Origin: an uncultured Collinsella sp.
Lineage (GTDB): Bacteria; Actinomycetota; Coriobacteriia; Coriobacteriales; Coriobacteriaceae
Direction: 5' to 3'
Assembly (NCBI GenBank): GCA_902491895.1
Contig: CABUJH010000004.1
Span: 1 to 64,000 of the forward strand
Length of the DNA: 64,000 nucleotides
A program made the translations under genes and the position numbers. Positions 8,651-15,247 of the stretch are shown here, piece by piece. The notes beneath the pieces were generated by a model, which saw only the letters and a program-made list of their open reading frames with translations, was not told the DNA's origin and did no database searches. Numbering within the stretch: position 1 is the first letter of the stretch; each line of letters starts with the position of its first letter.

Positions 8651-8691
8651 AAAACCACCACAAAGGGGACAGGCACCTTTGTGGTGGTTTT
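8651..8691. repeat. 16-bp perfect inverted repeat with GGGACAGGCACC core
   Basis: AAAACCACCACAAAGG (8651-8666) pairs perfectly with CCTTTGTGGTGGTTTT (8676-8691) around a 9-base loop (GGACAGGCA). It lies between hisB and hisH in the middle of an operon, 25 bases before the hisH start. It ends in only four T within the stem, so it is a weak terminator at best. The GGGACAGGCACC core recalls the other GGGAC-containing intergenic repeats in this window. Confidence 0.85.
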
Positions 8692-8716
8692 GGATGATGA
8701 GAAGTGGAGGGGTCGC

Positions 8717-9412
8717 GTGGGCGAACCGAAGATCGTGGTGGTTGACTACCACAAGGGCAACTTGTCGAGCGTTGCGCGCGGGCTTGCGCGCGCCGGTGCC
8801 GCCGCCTGCACATCGGACGATCCGGAGCAGATCCGTAATGCCGACGGCCTGGTCATCCCGGGCGTGGGCGCGTTCTATGACGCGATCGCCTTTATGCGCC
8901 AGAGCGGCGAGGCGGACGCGGTGCTCGATGCCGTCGCCGCCGGAACTCCGCTGCTCGGCGTCTGCCTGGGTCTTCAACTGTTTTTTGAGCGCGGCAACGA
9001 GGGCGTGCCTACGGGTGAGGCCGCGGATGGCAGCGCCCCCGAGCAGGATGGCGGCCCCTGGGTCGATGGCCTGGGTATTATGCGCGGTTCGTGCACGCGC
9101 TTGGAGTCGAGCCGCCTGAAGGTGCCGCACGTGGGCTGGGATCAGGTGCACATGACGCCCACCGGTGCTGTCGACCCGCTGCTCGCCGGTTTTGCCGAGG
9201 GTGCCATCATGTATTTCACCCACAGCTACGCGGTGGCCGACGATGCCGATGCCGCCGATGTGCTGGCGCGCACGCACTATACGCGGAGCTTCCCGTGCAT
9301 CGTGCGTCATGGCAACGTGTGGGGCTGCCAGTTCCATCCCGAGAAATCCTCCGCGCTGGGTCAGCGCATCCTTAAGAACTTCGTCAACATCGTCGAGGAG
9401 GCCGGCCGATGA
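8717..9412 (+). CDS. hisH: Imidazole glycerol phosphate synthase, glutaminase subunit
   Basis: A 231-residue class I glutamine amidotransferase that supplies ammonia to HisF. The nucleophile elbow is GVCLGLQLFF, and the His-Glu pair is in CQFHPEKSS near the end; IPGVGAFYDA gives the oxyanion strand. A 25-residue low-complexity insertion (GVPTGEAADGSAPEQDGGPWVDG) follows the elbow and is longer than usual. The start is GTG 8717, selected because GGAGGGG (8706-8712) precedes it and no in-frame ATG exists nearby. The gene overlaps hisA by four bases (ATGA), typical of coupled translation. Confidence 0.94.
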   Translation: MGEPKIVVVDYHKGNLSSVARGLARAGAAACTSDDPEQIRNADGLVIPGVGAFYDAIAFMRQSGEADAVLDAVAAGTPLLGVCLGLQLFFERGNEGVPTGEAADGSAPEQDGGPWVDGLGIMRGSCTRLESSRLKVPHVGWDQVHMTPTGAVDPLLAGFAEGAIMYFTHSYAVADDADAADVLARTHYTRSFPCIVRHGNVWGCQFHPEKSSALGQRILKNFVNIVEEAGR

Positions 9413-10152
9413 TCCTGTTTCCCGCAATCGATCTGATCGGTGGCAAGGTCGTGCGCCTGGAGCGCGGTGACCGCAGCCGCTGCAAGGTATATTCCGACGA
9501 CCCCGTGGCAGTCGCCCGCTCATTTGCCGAGCAGGGTGCGAGCTGGGTGCACGTCGTCGACTTGTCTGCTGCCTTTGGCGAGGATGAGGACACGTGCGCT
9601 GCCAACTCGGCGGCGATTAAGGGCATCTGCGGCATCGACGGTCTGTCTGTGGACGTGGGCGGCGGCGTTCGCTCGCTTGCACGCATCGACGAGCTGGCCG
9701 GCTACGGCGCGCGTCGCATCGCACTGGGCACGGTGCTCGTGACCGAGCCGGGTTTTGCCGAGGTGGCGGCCCAAGGCTTTGGTGAGTTGCTGGTGGCAGA
9801 CATCGCCGCGCGCGACGGTCAGGTCAAGGTGAACGGCTGGCGTGATGGCGCGGGCGTGGCACTCGACGATGCCGTGGCACAGCTCACCGAGCTGGGTTTT
9901 AAGCACCTGGTCTACACCGACATCGCGCGTGACGGCATGCAGGCGGGCATCGATGTGGCGGCGTATCGCCATGTGGCCGAGGTCGCGGGCTTTCCCGTCG
10001 TGGCATCGGGTGGCATCTCGACGCTCGACGACATCCGTGCGCTGGCCGCAGTGGGTGAGGGCGCGATTGAAAGTGCTATTACCGGTCGCGCGCTCTACGA
10101 GGGCAACTTTACGCTGGCCCAGGCACTGGACGCCGTCCGAGGGGAGGAGTAG
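9409..10152 (+). CDS. hisA: Phosphoribosylformimino-AICAR-phosphate isomerase
   Basis: A 247-residue beta/alpha barrel carrying out the Amadori rearrangement of ProFAR to PRFAR. Recognisable features: LFPAIDLIGGKVVRLERGD at the N-terminus with the catalytic Asp, VDVGGGVRS and the second phosphate site VVASGGISTLDDI; TDIARDGMQAG carries the second catalytic Asp. The HisA/HisF two-fold half-barrel repeat is visible. It overlaps hisH by ATGA and ends three bases before hisF. Confidence 0.96.
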   Translation: MILFPAIDLIGGKVVRLERGDRSRCKVYSDDPVAVARSFAEQGASWVHVVDLSAAFGEDEDTCAANSAAIKGICGIDGLSVDVGGGVRSLARIDELAGYGARRIALGTVLVTEPGFAEVAAQGFGELLVADIAARDGQVKVNGWRDGAGVALDDAVAQLTELGFKHLVYTDIARDGMQAGIDVAAYRHVAEVAGFPVVASGGISTLDDIRALAAVGEGAIESAITGRALYEGNFTLAQALDAVRGEE

Positions 10153-10155
10153 CCC

Positions 10156-10938
10156 ATGCTTACCAAACGCGTGATTCCCTGCCTGGATGTTAAGGACGGC
10201 CGCGTGGTCAAGGGTGTCAACTTTGTGAGCCTGCGCGATGCGGGCGACCCGGTGGAGCTGGCCCGCGCCTACGACCGCGAGGGTGCGGACGAGGTCGTCT
10301 TCCTGGACATTACCGCCACAAGCGACAATCGTGCGACGACTATCGAGATGGCGGCGCATGCTGCTGAGGAGCTGGCCATTCCCTATACCGTGGGCGGCGG
10401 CTTTCGCGACTTGGCGGGCATGCGGACCATGGTTGCCGCCGGCGCCGACAAGGTGTCGCTCAACTCGGCGGCCGTGCGCGACCCGTCGTTGATTAGCCAG
10501 GCTGCCGCGGCGTTTGGCAGCCAGGCCGTGGTCGTGGCGATCGATGCCAAGCGCGTTGGTTTGCCCGGCGCATCCGGTGCCGACAAGTGGGAGGTCTTCA
10601 CGGCGGGCGGTCGCAACGCCACGGGCATCGACGCGGTGGCGTGGGCCGATGAAGCGGCTCGTCGCGGCGCCGGCGAAATCCTACTGACCAGCATGGATCG
10701 CGACGGCACCAAGGCTGGCTTTGACCTGGCACTCACCCGTGCCGTGGCGCGCGCGGTGCCGATTCCCGTTATTGCGAGCGGCGGCGTGGGTACGCTCGAG
10801 CATTTTGCCGAGGGCGTGATCGAGGGCGAGGCCGACGCCGTGCTGGCAGCAAGTGTCTTTCACTTTGGGACGTTCAGCATTCGCGAAGTCAAAGAGTATA
10901 TGGCCTCTCAAGGTATTCCTGTGAGGTTGGACTTCTAA
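10156..10938 (+). CDS. hisF: Imidazole glycerol phosphate synthase, cyclase subunit
   Basis: A 260-residue beta/alpha barrel partner of HisH; it forms imidazoleglycerol phosphate and releases AICAR, which feeds purine synthesis through PurH (also in this window). Diagnostic segments: RVIPCLDVKDGRVVKGVNF with catalytic Asp11, VFLDITATSD, YTVGGGFRD, LTSMDRDGTKAGFD with the second catalytic Asp, and IASGGVGTLEHF. GGGGAGGAG precedes the ATG. A 115-nt structured repeat starts directly after the stop codon and interrupts the spacing to hisI. Confidence 0.97.
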   Translation: MLTKRVIPCLDVKDGRVVKGVNFVSLRDAGDPVELARAYDREGADEVVFLDITATSDNRATTIEMAAHAAEELAIPYTVGGGFRDLAGMRTMVAAGADKVSLNSAAVRDPSLISQAAAAFGSQAVVVAIDAKRVGLPGASGADKWEVFTAGGRNATGIDAVAWADEAARRGAGEILLTSMDRDGTKAGFDLALTRAVARAVPIPVIASGGVGTLEHFAEGVIEGEADAVLAASVFHFGTFSIREVKEYMASQGIPVRLDF

Positions 10939-10940
10939 TG

Positions 10941-11055
10941 CTACGGCTTGTCCAGGCACCGCATTTTGCCGCTCAAACCGTCGCTCGCGTACCAAAGTAC
11001 GCGTCGCACCTCTTTCGCGGCAACCTGCGGCACCTGAACAACCCTCGCCGACCTG
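10941..11055. repeat. Structured repeat F, copy 1 (after hisF)
   Basis: About 115 bases that recur at 32071-32184 after purH with roughly 88% identity and one single-base gap. The element is a nested imperfect palindrome: CAGG..CCGCA..TTGCCG on the left pairs with CGGCAA..TGCGG..CCTG on the right, and the centre is a small perfect hairpin CGCGTAC-caaa-GTACGCG. It fills the space between hisF and hisI. No convincing coding frame exists in it. Confidence 0.8.
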
Positions 11056-11079
11056 CGATGTTTGAATTTGGGGAGAGAA

Positions 11080-11409
11080 ATGGAAGAGATAACCGATCCT
11101 TCAAAGCTTACATACGACGCCAGGGGGCTGATTCCTTGTGTTGTTCAGCAGTATGACACCGGCGAGGTGCTTATGGTTGCCTGGATGAACGAGGAGTCGG
11201 TGGGGTTGACGCTCAAGACCGGCACCACGTGGTTTTGGAGCCGCAGTCGCCAGGAGCTCTGGAACAAGGGCGCGACGAGCGGCAATATGCAAGCGGTCAA
11301 GGAGCTCTGGGCCGACTGCGATAGCGATACGCTGCTGGTCAAGGTTGACTCGCCGGGCCCGGCTTGCCACACCGGCAACCGTACCTGCTTCTTTAAGAAA
11401 CTCGCGTAG
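11080..11409 (+). CDS. hisI: Phosphoribosyl-AMP cyclohydrolase
   Basis: A 109-residue zinc enzyme opening the purine ring of phosphoribosyl-AMP. It carries the signature LMVAWMNEES, TTWFWSRSRQELWNKG, DCDSDTLLVKV and the metal-binding PACHTGNRTCFF. It is the stand-alone HisI domain; HisE is encoded separately just downstream. ATG 11080 follows GGGGAGAGAA; the upstream frame would run into the structured repeat. Confidence 0.96.
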   Translation: MEEITDPSKLTYDARGLIPCVVQQYDTGEVLMVAWMNEESVGLTLKTGTTWFWSRSRQELWNKGATSGNMQAVKELWADCDSDTLLVKVDSPGPACHTGNRTCFFKKLA

Positions 11410-11454
11410 GGCGGGCGCTCGATTAGACGCTCGGCCACCAGAAAGGATTGAACT

Positions 11455-11772
11455 ATGGGTGTGCGCACCGCAAACGTTCAGGATGGAAATATCGGAGAGA
11501 CGTTGACAGGTCTGGCCGAGGTGATTCACGGTCGTCGTGATGCATCGCCGCAGGAGAGCTATACCGCGCGCCTGCTGACCGACGTCGAGGATGAGCTGCT
11601 CAAGAAGCTTGCCGAGGAGGCGAGCGAGGTGATCATGGCCTGCAAGGATAACGATCACGATCACATCCGCTACGAGGCCGGCGACCTGGTCTACCACCTG
11701 CTCGTGACGCTCGAGCGCTACGGTATCACCCTCGACGAGCTAGCCGGCGAACTCAACGCCCGCCGCCACTAG
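11455..11772 (+). CDS. hisE: Phosphoribosyl-ATP pyrophosphohydrolase
   Basis: A 105-residue all-alpha MazG-like enzyme hydrolysing phosphoribosyl-ATP to phosphoribosyl-AMP. The Glu/Asp metal-binding helices are clear: KKLAEEASEVIMACKDND and RYEAGDLVYHLLVTLE. AGAAAGGAT precedes the ATG. It ends the his cluster; its TAG stop forms the first bases of a repeated TAGTCRTT-GGGAC motif, followed by a long palindrome that may act as the operon's end structure. Confidence 0.96.
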   Translation: MGVRTANVQDGNIGETLTGLAEVIHGRRDASPQESYTARLLTDVEDELLKKLAEEASEVIMACKDNDHDHIRYEAGDLVYHLLVTLERYGITLDELAGELNARRH

Positions 11773-11790
11773 TCGTTTGGGACAGTCTTT
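11770..11790. repeat. Motif C copy 1 (TAGTCGTTTGGGACAGTCTT)
   Basis: A 21-base motif whose first three bases are the hisE stop codon. Related copies occur at 29438-29463 (reverse orientation) and 50011-50039, sharing TAGTCRTT followed by GGGAC and a CTT. Confidence 0.55.
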
Positions 11791-11811
11791 GTTGGTGTAA
11801 CGGGGTCATGG

Positions 11812-11880
11812 AAGTTGCGGTGAAATAGGGACTGTTTAAGCGCTTCATCAGGCAAAACAATCCCTATTCCACCGCAACTT
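11812..11880. repeat. Palindrome A, copy 1 (between hisE and hisK)
   Basis: Two 26-base arms (11812-11837 and 11855-11880) are reverse complements with two mismatches, around a 17-base loop; the outer 12 bases read AAGTTGCGGTGA/ACCGCAACTT-type. It lies between the convergent ends of hisE and hisK. The same sequence occurs at 18514-18581 and 58619-58687, so it is a dispersed element and not a gene-specific terminator. Confidence 0.9.
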
Positions 11881-11892
11881 ATGAAGGGATGG

Positions 11893-12804
11893 CTAGTCGA
11901 GGGGTGTGGGTTCCCATTCGCCGGTGGGGTGGGGGATGTCGAAGGTTCGATAACCGCAGTCGTAAGCGTGGGCCTGGGCCTCGCGGATGTTCCAGCAGAT
12001 GTCGCAGGCGCGGTGTGCGTCCGAGCCAAAGGTGATGGGTACCTCGGCGTGGGCGAAGCAACGCAATAGCCCGGTCGCGGGATAGTAATCGTCGAGCCCC
12101 TTGCGCGGCGCGGCGGTCGAGACCTCAACGCGGCGGCCCGTGTCGTGAGCGCACTCGGCCATCTGCCCCCAGAACGGCGTCGGGTCAAAGTCGGGCGCAA
12201 AGCCTTCCTTCGAAAAGCGCATGACCAGGTCGGGATGGGCCATTACGTCAAAGTTGAGTGAGCTTTCGCAGGCGCGGCACCAGTCGTCGACGTAGCGCTC
12301 CCACACGCCGTGTACCCCCAGGTTTTCCCAAACATGCAGGTTGGTGTCATCATCGATCCAGCCGCAGCGCGAATCGGGTGTATCGGGGCGAGCGACGTCT
12401 TCCGTTCCCGCCGCACCCGCGGCACCGGCCATGATATCGCCCGGATAGCCAATCCAGTGCACACTGCCCAAGCGCACTATGGCACTCGCGGACCAGCGCT
12501 CAACCAGAGGCTCGCAACCTTCGTACCAGTCGCATTCAAAGCCATAGATAAAGCTGAGCTCCGGCGCGATCTGCGCGGCGAGCTTGCGGGCGTCCTCAAA
12601 GGCCAGACGATGTGCCGTCAGGTCACCCTCGACAACCTGTACTTCGCAGTTGGCGTCCATGCTGACGGGCAGGGTGAGGTGATCGGTCGAGACCATGACG
12701 CGGCAACCGGCCGCAGCAGCGGCACGGACGTTGTCCTCAAACGAGGCATGCCCGTCCGAAAACGAGGTGTGGGTATGGCAATCGACCAGCGGGCACATGG
12801 GCAT
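11893..12804 (-). CDS. hisK: PHP-domain histidinol-phosphatase
   Basis: A 303-residue PHP-family metal phosphoesterase. It opens with VDCHTHTSFSDGHAS (the first His pair), has VSTDHLTLP, GFECDW and a late FGSDAHR, all expected metal ligands of the HisK/YtvP type. It would remove phosphate from histidinol phosphate, the one histidine step not encoded by the forward his genes. It faces the his operon tail to tail. AAAGGAG five bases before the ATG supports the start. A Gly/Ala-rich loop (GDIMAGAAGAAG) is unusual but sits outside the motifs. Other PHP phosphatases are possible; the his context favours HisK. Confidence 0.85.
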   Translation of the reverse strand: MPMCPLVDCHTHTSFSDGHASFEDNVRAAAAAGCRVMVSTDHLTLPVSMDANCEVQVVEGDLTAHRLAFEDARKLAAQIAPELSFIYGFECDWYEGCEPLVERWSASAIVRLGSVHWIGYPGDIMAGAAGAAGTEDVARPDTPDSRCGWIDDDTNLHVWENLGVHGVWERYVDDWCRACESSLNFDVMAHPDLVMRFSKEGFAPDFDPTPFWGQMAECAHDTGRRVEVSTAAPRKGLDDYYPATGLLRCFAHAEVPITFGSDAHRACDICWNIREAQAHAYDCGYRTFDIPHPTGEWEPTPLD

Positions 12805-12932
12805 AGCGGCTCCTTTGCGTCAAGCGAATCCGCTTCATTGTAATGGCGCAGCTCTCAACACGCCGGGCACGCCGGGGATCGAAATCGATTGGAAAGGTTG
12901 CGCGGCGCGTGGTGCAGCCTCGCTTGCTCTCA

Positions 12933-12997
12933 AAACGTGTACGTCAGCCTCCAAAACCGACAAATAATGACATGTTTGGAGGCTGACGTACACGTTT
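12933..12997. repeat. 23-bp perfect inverted repeat
   Basis: The arms at 12933-12955 and 12975-12997 are perfect reverse complements (core ACGTGTACGTCAGCCTCCAA) with a 19-base AT-rich loop. It lies between the divergent hisK and larC2-like genes, about 110 bases from the latter. No T tract follows, and both flanking genes start here, so it is not a conventional terminator. Confidence 0.88.
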
Positions 12998-13103
12998 GGA
13001 TGGGGGCGAGGGCGGCGACGGACGAAAGTCACGCTTGTGCCACGTCCGATGTGCTAGCGTTTGGATGAACAAAACGAGCCCGCGCGGAAAGGAGCCGGAC
13101 CGT

Positions 13104-13589
13104 ATGCCATGCGATAGCACATCCCCGCTGTCCCGCGAGACCGATGCGCCCGAAACCATCGTCAAGCTGGAATGCGACATCGACGACGCGTCGCCTGAGG
13201 TACTCGCCTACGCCGCCGACCGCCTGCGCGAGGCGGGTGCGCGCGAGGTGCACTGGCTGCCCCTCTATTGTAAGAAAGGCCGCCCCGGCTGGCAGCTGCA
13301 GGTAATCTGCACCTACGAGGATATCGAGCGCCTGCAGACGATCATCTTCTTGGAAACCACGACCAACGGCATTCGTCGCCAGGTTATGGAGCGCGTTTGC
13401 CTACCACGCCGCTTTGAGCGCGTAACGACGCCATGGGGCGAGGTGTTCGTCAAGGTGGCCACCCTGCCCGACGGCAGCGAGCGTGCAGCGCCCGAGTACG
13501 AGGACTGCGCCCGCCTTGCCCGCGAGCACGGCGTGCCGCTCCAGCGCGTGATGCAGGCGGCCCAGAGCGCGGCACTGCGATTTGAATAG
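13104..13589 (+). CDS. larC2: Stand-alone LarC C-terminal domain protein
   Basis: A 161-residue protein matching the C-terminal half of LarC, the CTP-dependent nickel insertase that makes the nickel-pincer cofactor of lactate racemase. Typical segments: LECDIDDASPEVLAYAADRLREAGAREVHWLPLYCKKGRPGWQL (family: DDMPxE, KKxRPG), FLETTTNGIRR, LPRRFERVTTPWGEVFVKVA and PEYEDCARLAREHGVPL. Normal LarC has a larger N-terminal domain, and in some bacteria the halves are joined by a programmed frameshift. No larC1-like sequence is visible upstream or anywhere in the window. ATG 13104 has AAAGGAG nine bases upstream. Confidence 0.82.
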   Translation: MPCDSTSPLSRETDAPETIVKLECDIDDASPEVLAYAADRLREAGAREVHWLPLYCKKGRPGWQLQVICTYEDIERLQTIIFLETTTNGIRRQVMERVCLPRRFERVTTPWGEVFVKVATLPDGSERAAPEYEDCARLAREHGVPLQRVMQAAQSAALRFE

Positions 13590-13646
13590 CGCGGCCGGCG
13601 ACATCCCGTGCCCAGCCGCATTAACCCCATCCCGAAAGGATCCCCC

Positions 13647-14195
13647 ATGAAATACCTCATCGCCTCCGACATCCACGGCTCTGCATATTGGGCCGAGCGC
13701 CTGGTCGCCGCCATCGAGTCCGAGCAGCCCGACCGCATCGTCCTGCTGGGCGACCTGCTCTACCACGGTCCGCGCAACGACCTGCCGCGCGATTACGCCC
13801 CCAAGCGCGTAATCCCGCTGCTCAACGCCCTGGCCGACCGCATCATCGCGGTACGCGGCAACTGCGATGCCGAGGTCGACCAGATGGTGCTCGACTTCCC
13901 CGTCATGGCCGACTACGCCACGCTGTTCGACGAGACCGGCCGCGAGCTGTTCCTGACGCACGGCCACGTCTTTGGCGCCGGCATGCACAACAGCGTCGAC
14001 CACGCGCCCGCGTTGCCCGAGGGCTCCGCGCTCGTCTACGGTCACACGCACATCAAGGTTAACGAGGCAAGCGAGGCGCACCCGGGCCTGTGGCTCTTCA
14101 ACCCCGGCAGCGTGAGCATCCCCAAGGACGGCACGCACAGCTACGGCATCTACGAGGGCGGTGCGTTCCGCCACGTGATCCTGGAGGAGGAATAA
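13647..14195 (+). CDS. yfcE: YfcE-type phosphodiesterase
   Basis: A 182-residue calcineurin-like metallophosphoesterase. The five metal motifs are present: IASDIHGS, LLGDLLYHG, AVRGNCDAE, FLTHGHVFGAG and YGHTHI, followed by LFNPGSVSIPKDG, the usual YfcE/MJ0936 ending. Such enzymes hydrolyse phosphodiesters; the natural substrate is unknown. The short frame start at ATG 13647 has GAAAGGA upstream. It overlaps nothing but is only 2 bases from mazG, whose ribosome site lies inside it. Confidence 0.9.
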   Translation: MKYLIASDIHGSAYWAERLVAAIESEQPDRIVLLGDLLYHGPRNDLPRDYAPKRVIPLLNALADRIIAVRGNCDAEVDQMVLDFPVMADYATLFDETGRELFLTHGHVFGAGMHNSVDHAPALPEGSALVYGHTHIKVNEASEAHPGLWLFNPGSVSIPKDGTHSYGIYEGGAFRHVILEEE

Positions 14196-14197
14196 CC

Positions 14198-15058
14198 ATG
14201 GCGCAGCACATGGCTCAGCAAAATGCCGAGGGCTCGCGCGATCTGTCCACGCTGGTCGACGCGTCGGCCGAGCTGCAGCATCTGGTGCAGACCATCTGGC
14301 GTCTGCGTCAGCCCGATGGCTGCCCGTGGGACCGCGAACAGACGCACCGCAGCATTGGCAAGAACATGATCGAGGAAGCCTACGAGGCGCTCGATTGCAT
14401 CGAGGCGGACGACGCGGCGCATCTGCGCGAGGAGCTGGGCGATGTGCTCATGCAGGTGGTGCTGCATGCGCAAATTGCGGCGGATGCCGGCGAGTTTACG
14501 CTGGCCGACGTGGCGCGCGATATCGACGCCAAGCTCATTCGCCGTCATCCGCACGTGTTTGGCGATGTGGATGCCGACAGCTCCGACGAGGTACTCAAGA
14601 TTTGGGACGAGGTCAAGCTTGCCGAGAGGGCTGCCAAGGACAAGGCCGTGGCGGCGGGCGAGGCTGCGCCCGAGGGCCTGCTCGACGGCGTGCCCACGCA
14701 TCTGCCGGCGCTGATGCAGGCTCAGAAGGTGTCGCGCAAGGCGGCTGCCGTGGGCTTTGAGTGGGAGACGGTCCAGGACGTGTGGGGCGAGGTCGCCGAG
14801 GAACGTGCCGAGTTTGAGGCCGAGGCTCCTGGCTCGCCCGAGCGCGAGATGGAGTTTGGCGATCTGCTCTTTGCCCTGGTCAACGTTGCGCGCAAAGAGG
14901 GGATTGACGCCGAGAGTGCCCTTCGTGCCAGCACGGCAAAGTTCCGCCGTCGCTGGGCCGCGATGGAGCAGATGGCGGCCGATGCTCACGTGGATCTTGC
15001 CGAGCTTTCGACCCACGGCCTCAACGACCTGTGGGACGCAGCAAAGGCAGGGGAGTAA
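14198..15058 (+). CDS. mazG: Nucleoside triphosphate pyrophosphohydrolase MazG
   Basis: A 286-residue two-domain MazG protein hydrolysing (d)NTPs to the monophosphate. Domain 1 holds CPWDREQTHRSI and the EEAYEALDCIE...LREELGDVLMQV helix pair; domain 2 repeats the pattern weakly as EVAEERAEFEAE...EREMEFGDLLFALVNVARK. The length is usual for the full E. coli-type enzyme. Upstream GGAGGAGG is in the end of the yfcE gene. Followed by a clear terminator and then enolase. Confidence 0.94.
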   Translation: MAQHMAQQNAEGSRDLSTLVDASAELQHLVQTIWRLRQPDGCPWDREQTHRSIGKNMIEEAYEALDCIEADDAAHLREELGDVLMQVVLHAQIAADAGEFTLADVARDIDAKLIRRHPHVFGDVDADSSDEVLKIWDEVKLAERAAKDKAVAAGEAAPEGLLDGVPTHLPALMQAQKVSRKAAAVGFEWETVQDVWGEVAEERAEFEAEAPGSPEREMEFGDLLFALVNVARKEGIDAESALRASTAKFRRRWAAMEQMAADAHVDLAELSTHGLNDLWDAAKAGE

Positions 15059-15062
15059 GACT

Positions 15063-15108
15063 GCGGGAACGACGGGCTGACACGCCTCATCGTTCCCGCT
15101 AAATTTTT
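15063..15108 (+). terminator. Intrinsic terminator after mazG
   Basis: GCGGGAACGA (15063-15072) pairs with TCGTTCCCGC (15090-15099) and a TTTTT run follows at 15104-15108. Confidence 0.85.
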
Positions 15109-15129
15109 CGAAAATCAAGTGTATCCCTC

Positions 15130-15174
15130 GGCTAACTTAGGGCATAATGCAAAAAGTGCGACATGGCTAACTTA
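15130..15174 (+). promoter_or_regulatory. Enolase promoter region with direct repeat
   Basis: GGCTAACTTA occurs twice in direct orientation, at 15130-15139 and 15165-15174, bracketing a -10-like CATAAT at 15143-15148. The second copy would lie at or just after the transcription start. The spacing of 35 bases puts both on roughly the same helix face in the arrangement of a regulator site pair. The eno ATG is 73 bases downstream. Confidence 0.4.
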
Positions 15175-15247
15175 CGGAGACGCACCGATGGTGCACGGTC
15201 AGCCGGTCGCTTGCATCCACTACGTTTCCAAGTGAGAGGGAGACAAC

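Noticed and set aside
10941..11055. ZTP (pfl) riboswitch in repeat F next to hisF and purH
   Set aside because: The metabolite link is tempting and copy 2 contains CCTGGGCA, but copy 1 lacks it, the element follows the genes instead of preceding a terminator-controlled leader, and the rest of the pfl consensus is not visible.
10938..11156. Small gene between hisF and hisI
   Set aside because: It is a read-through of repeat F, overlaps hisI in another frame and has no ribosome site.
12805..13103. larC1 remnant upstream of larC2
   Set aside because: No frame in this gap shows LarC N-terminal motifs; it holds a perfect palindrome and the two divergent starts.
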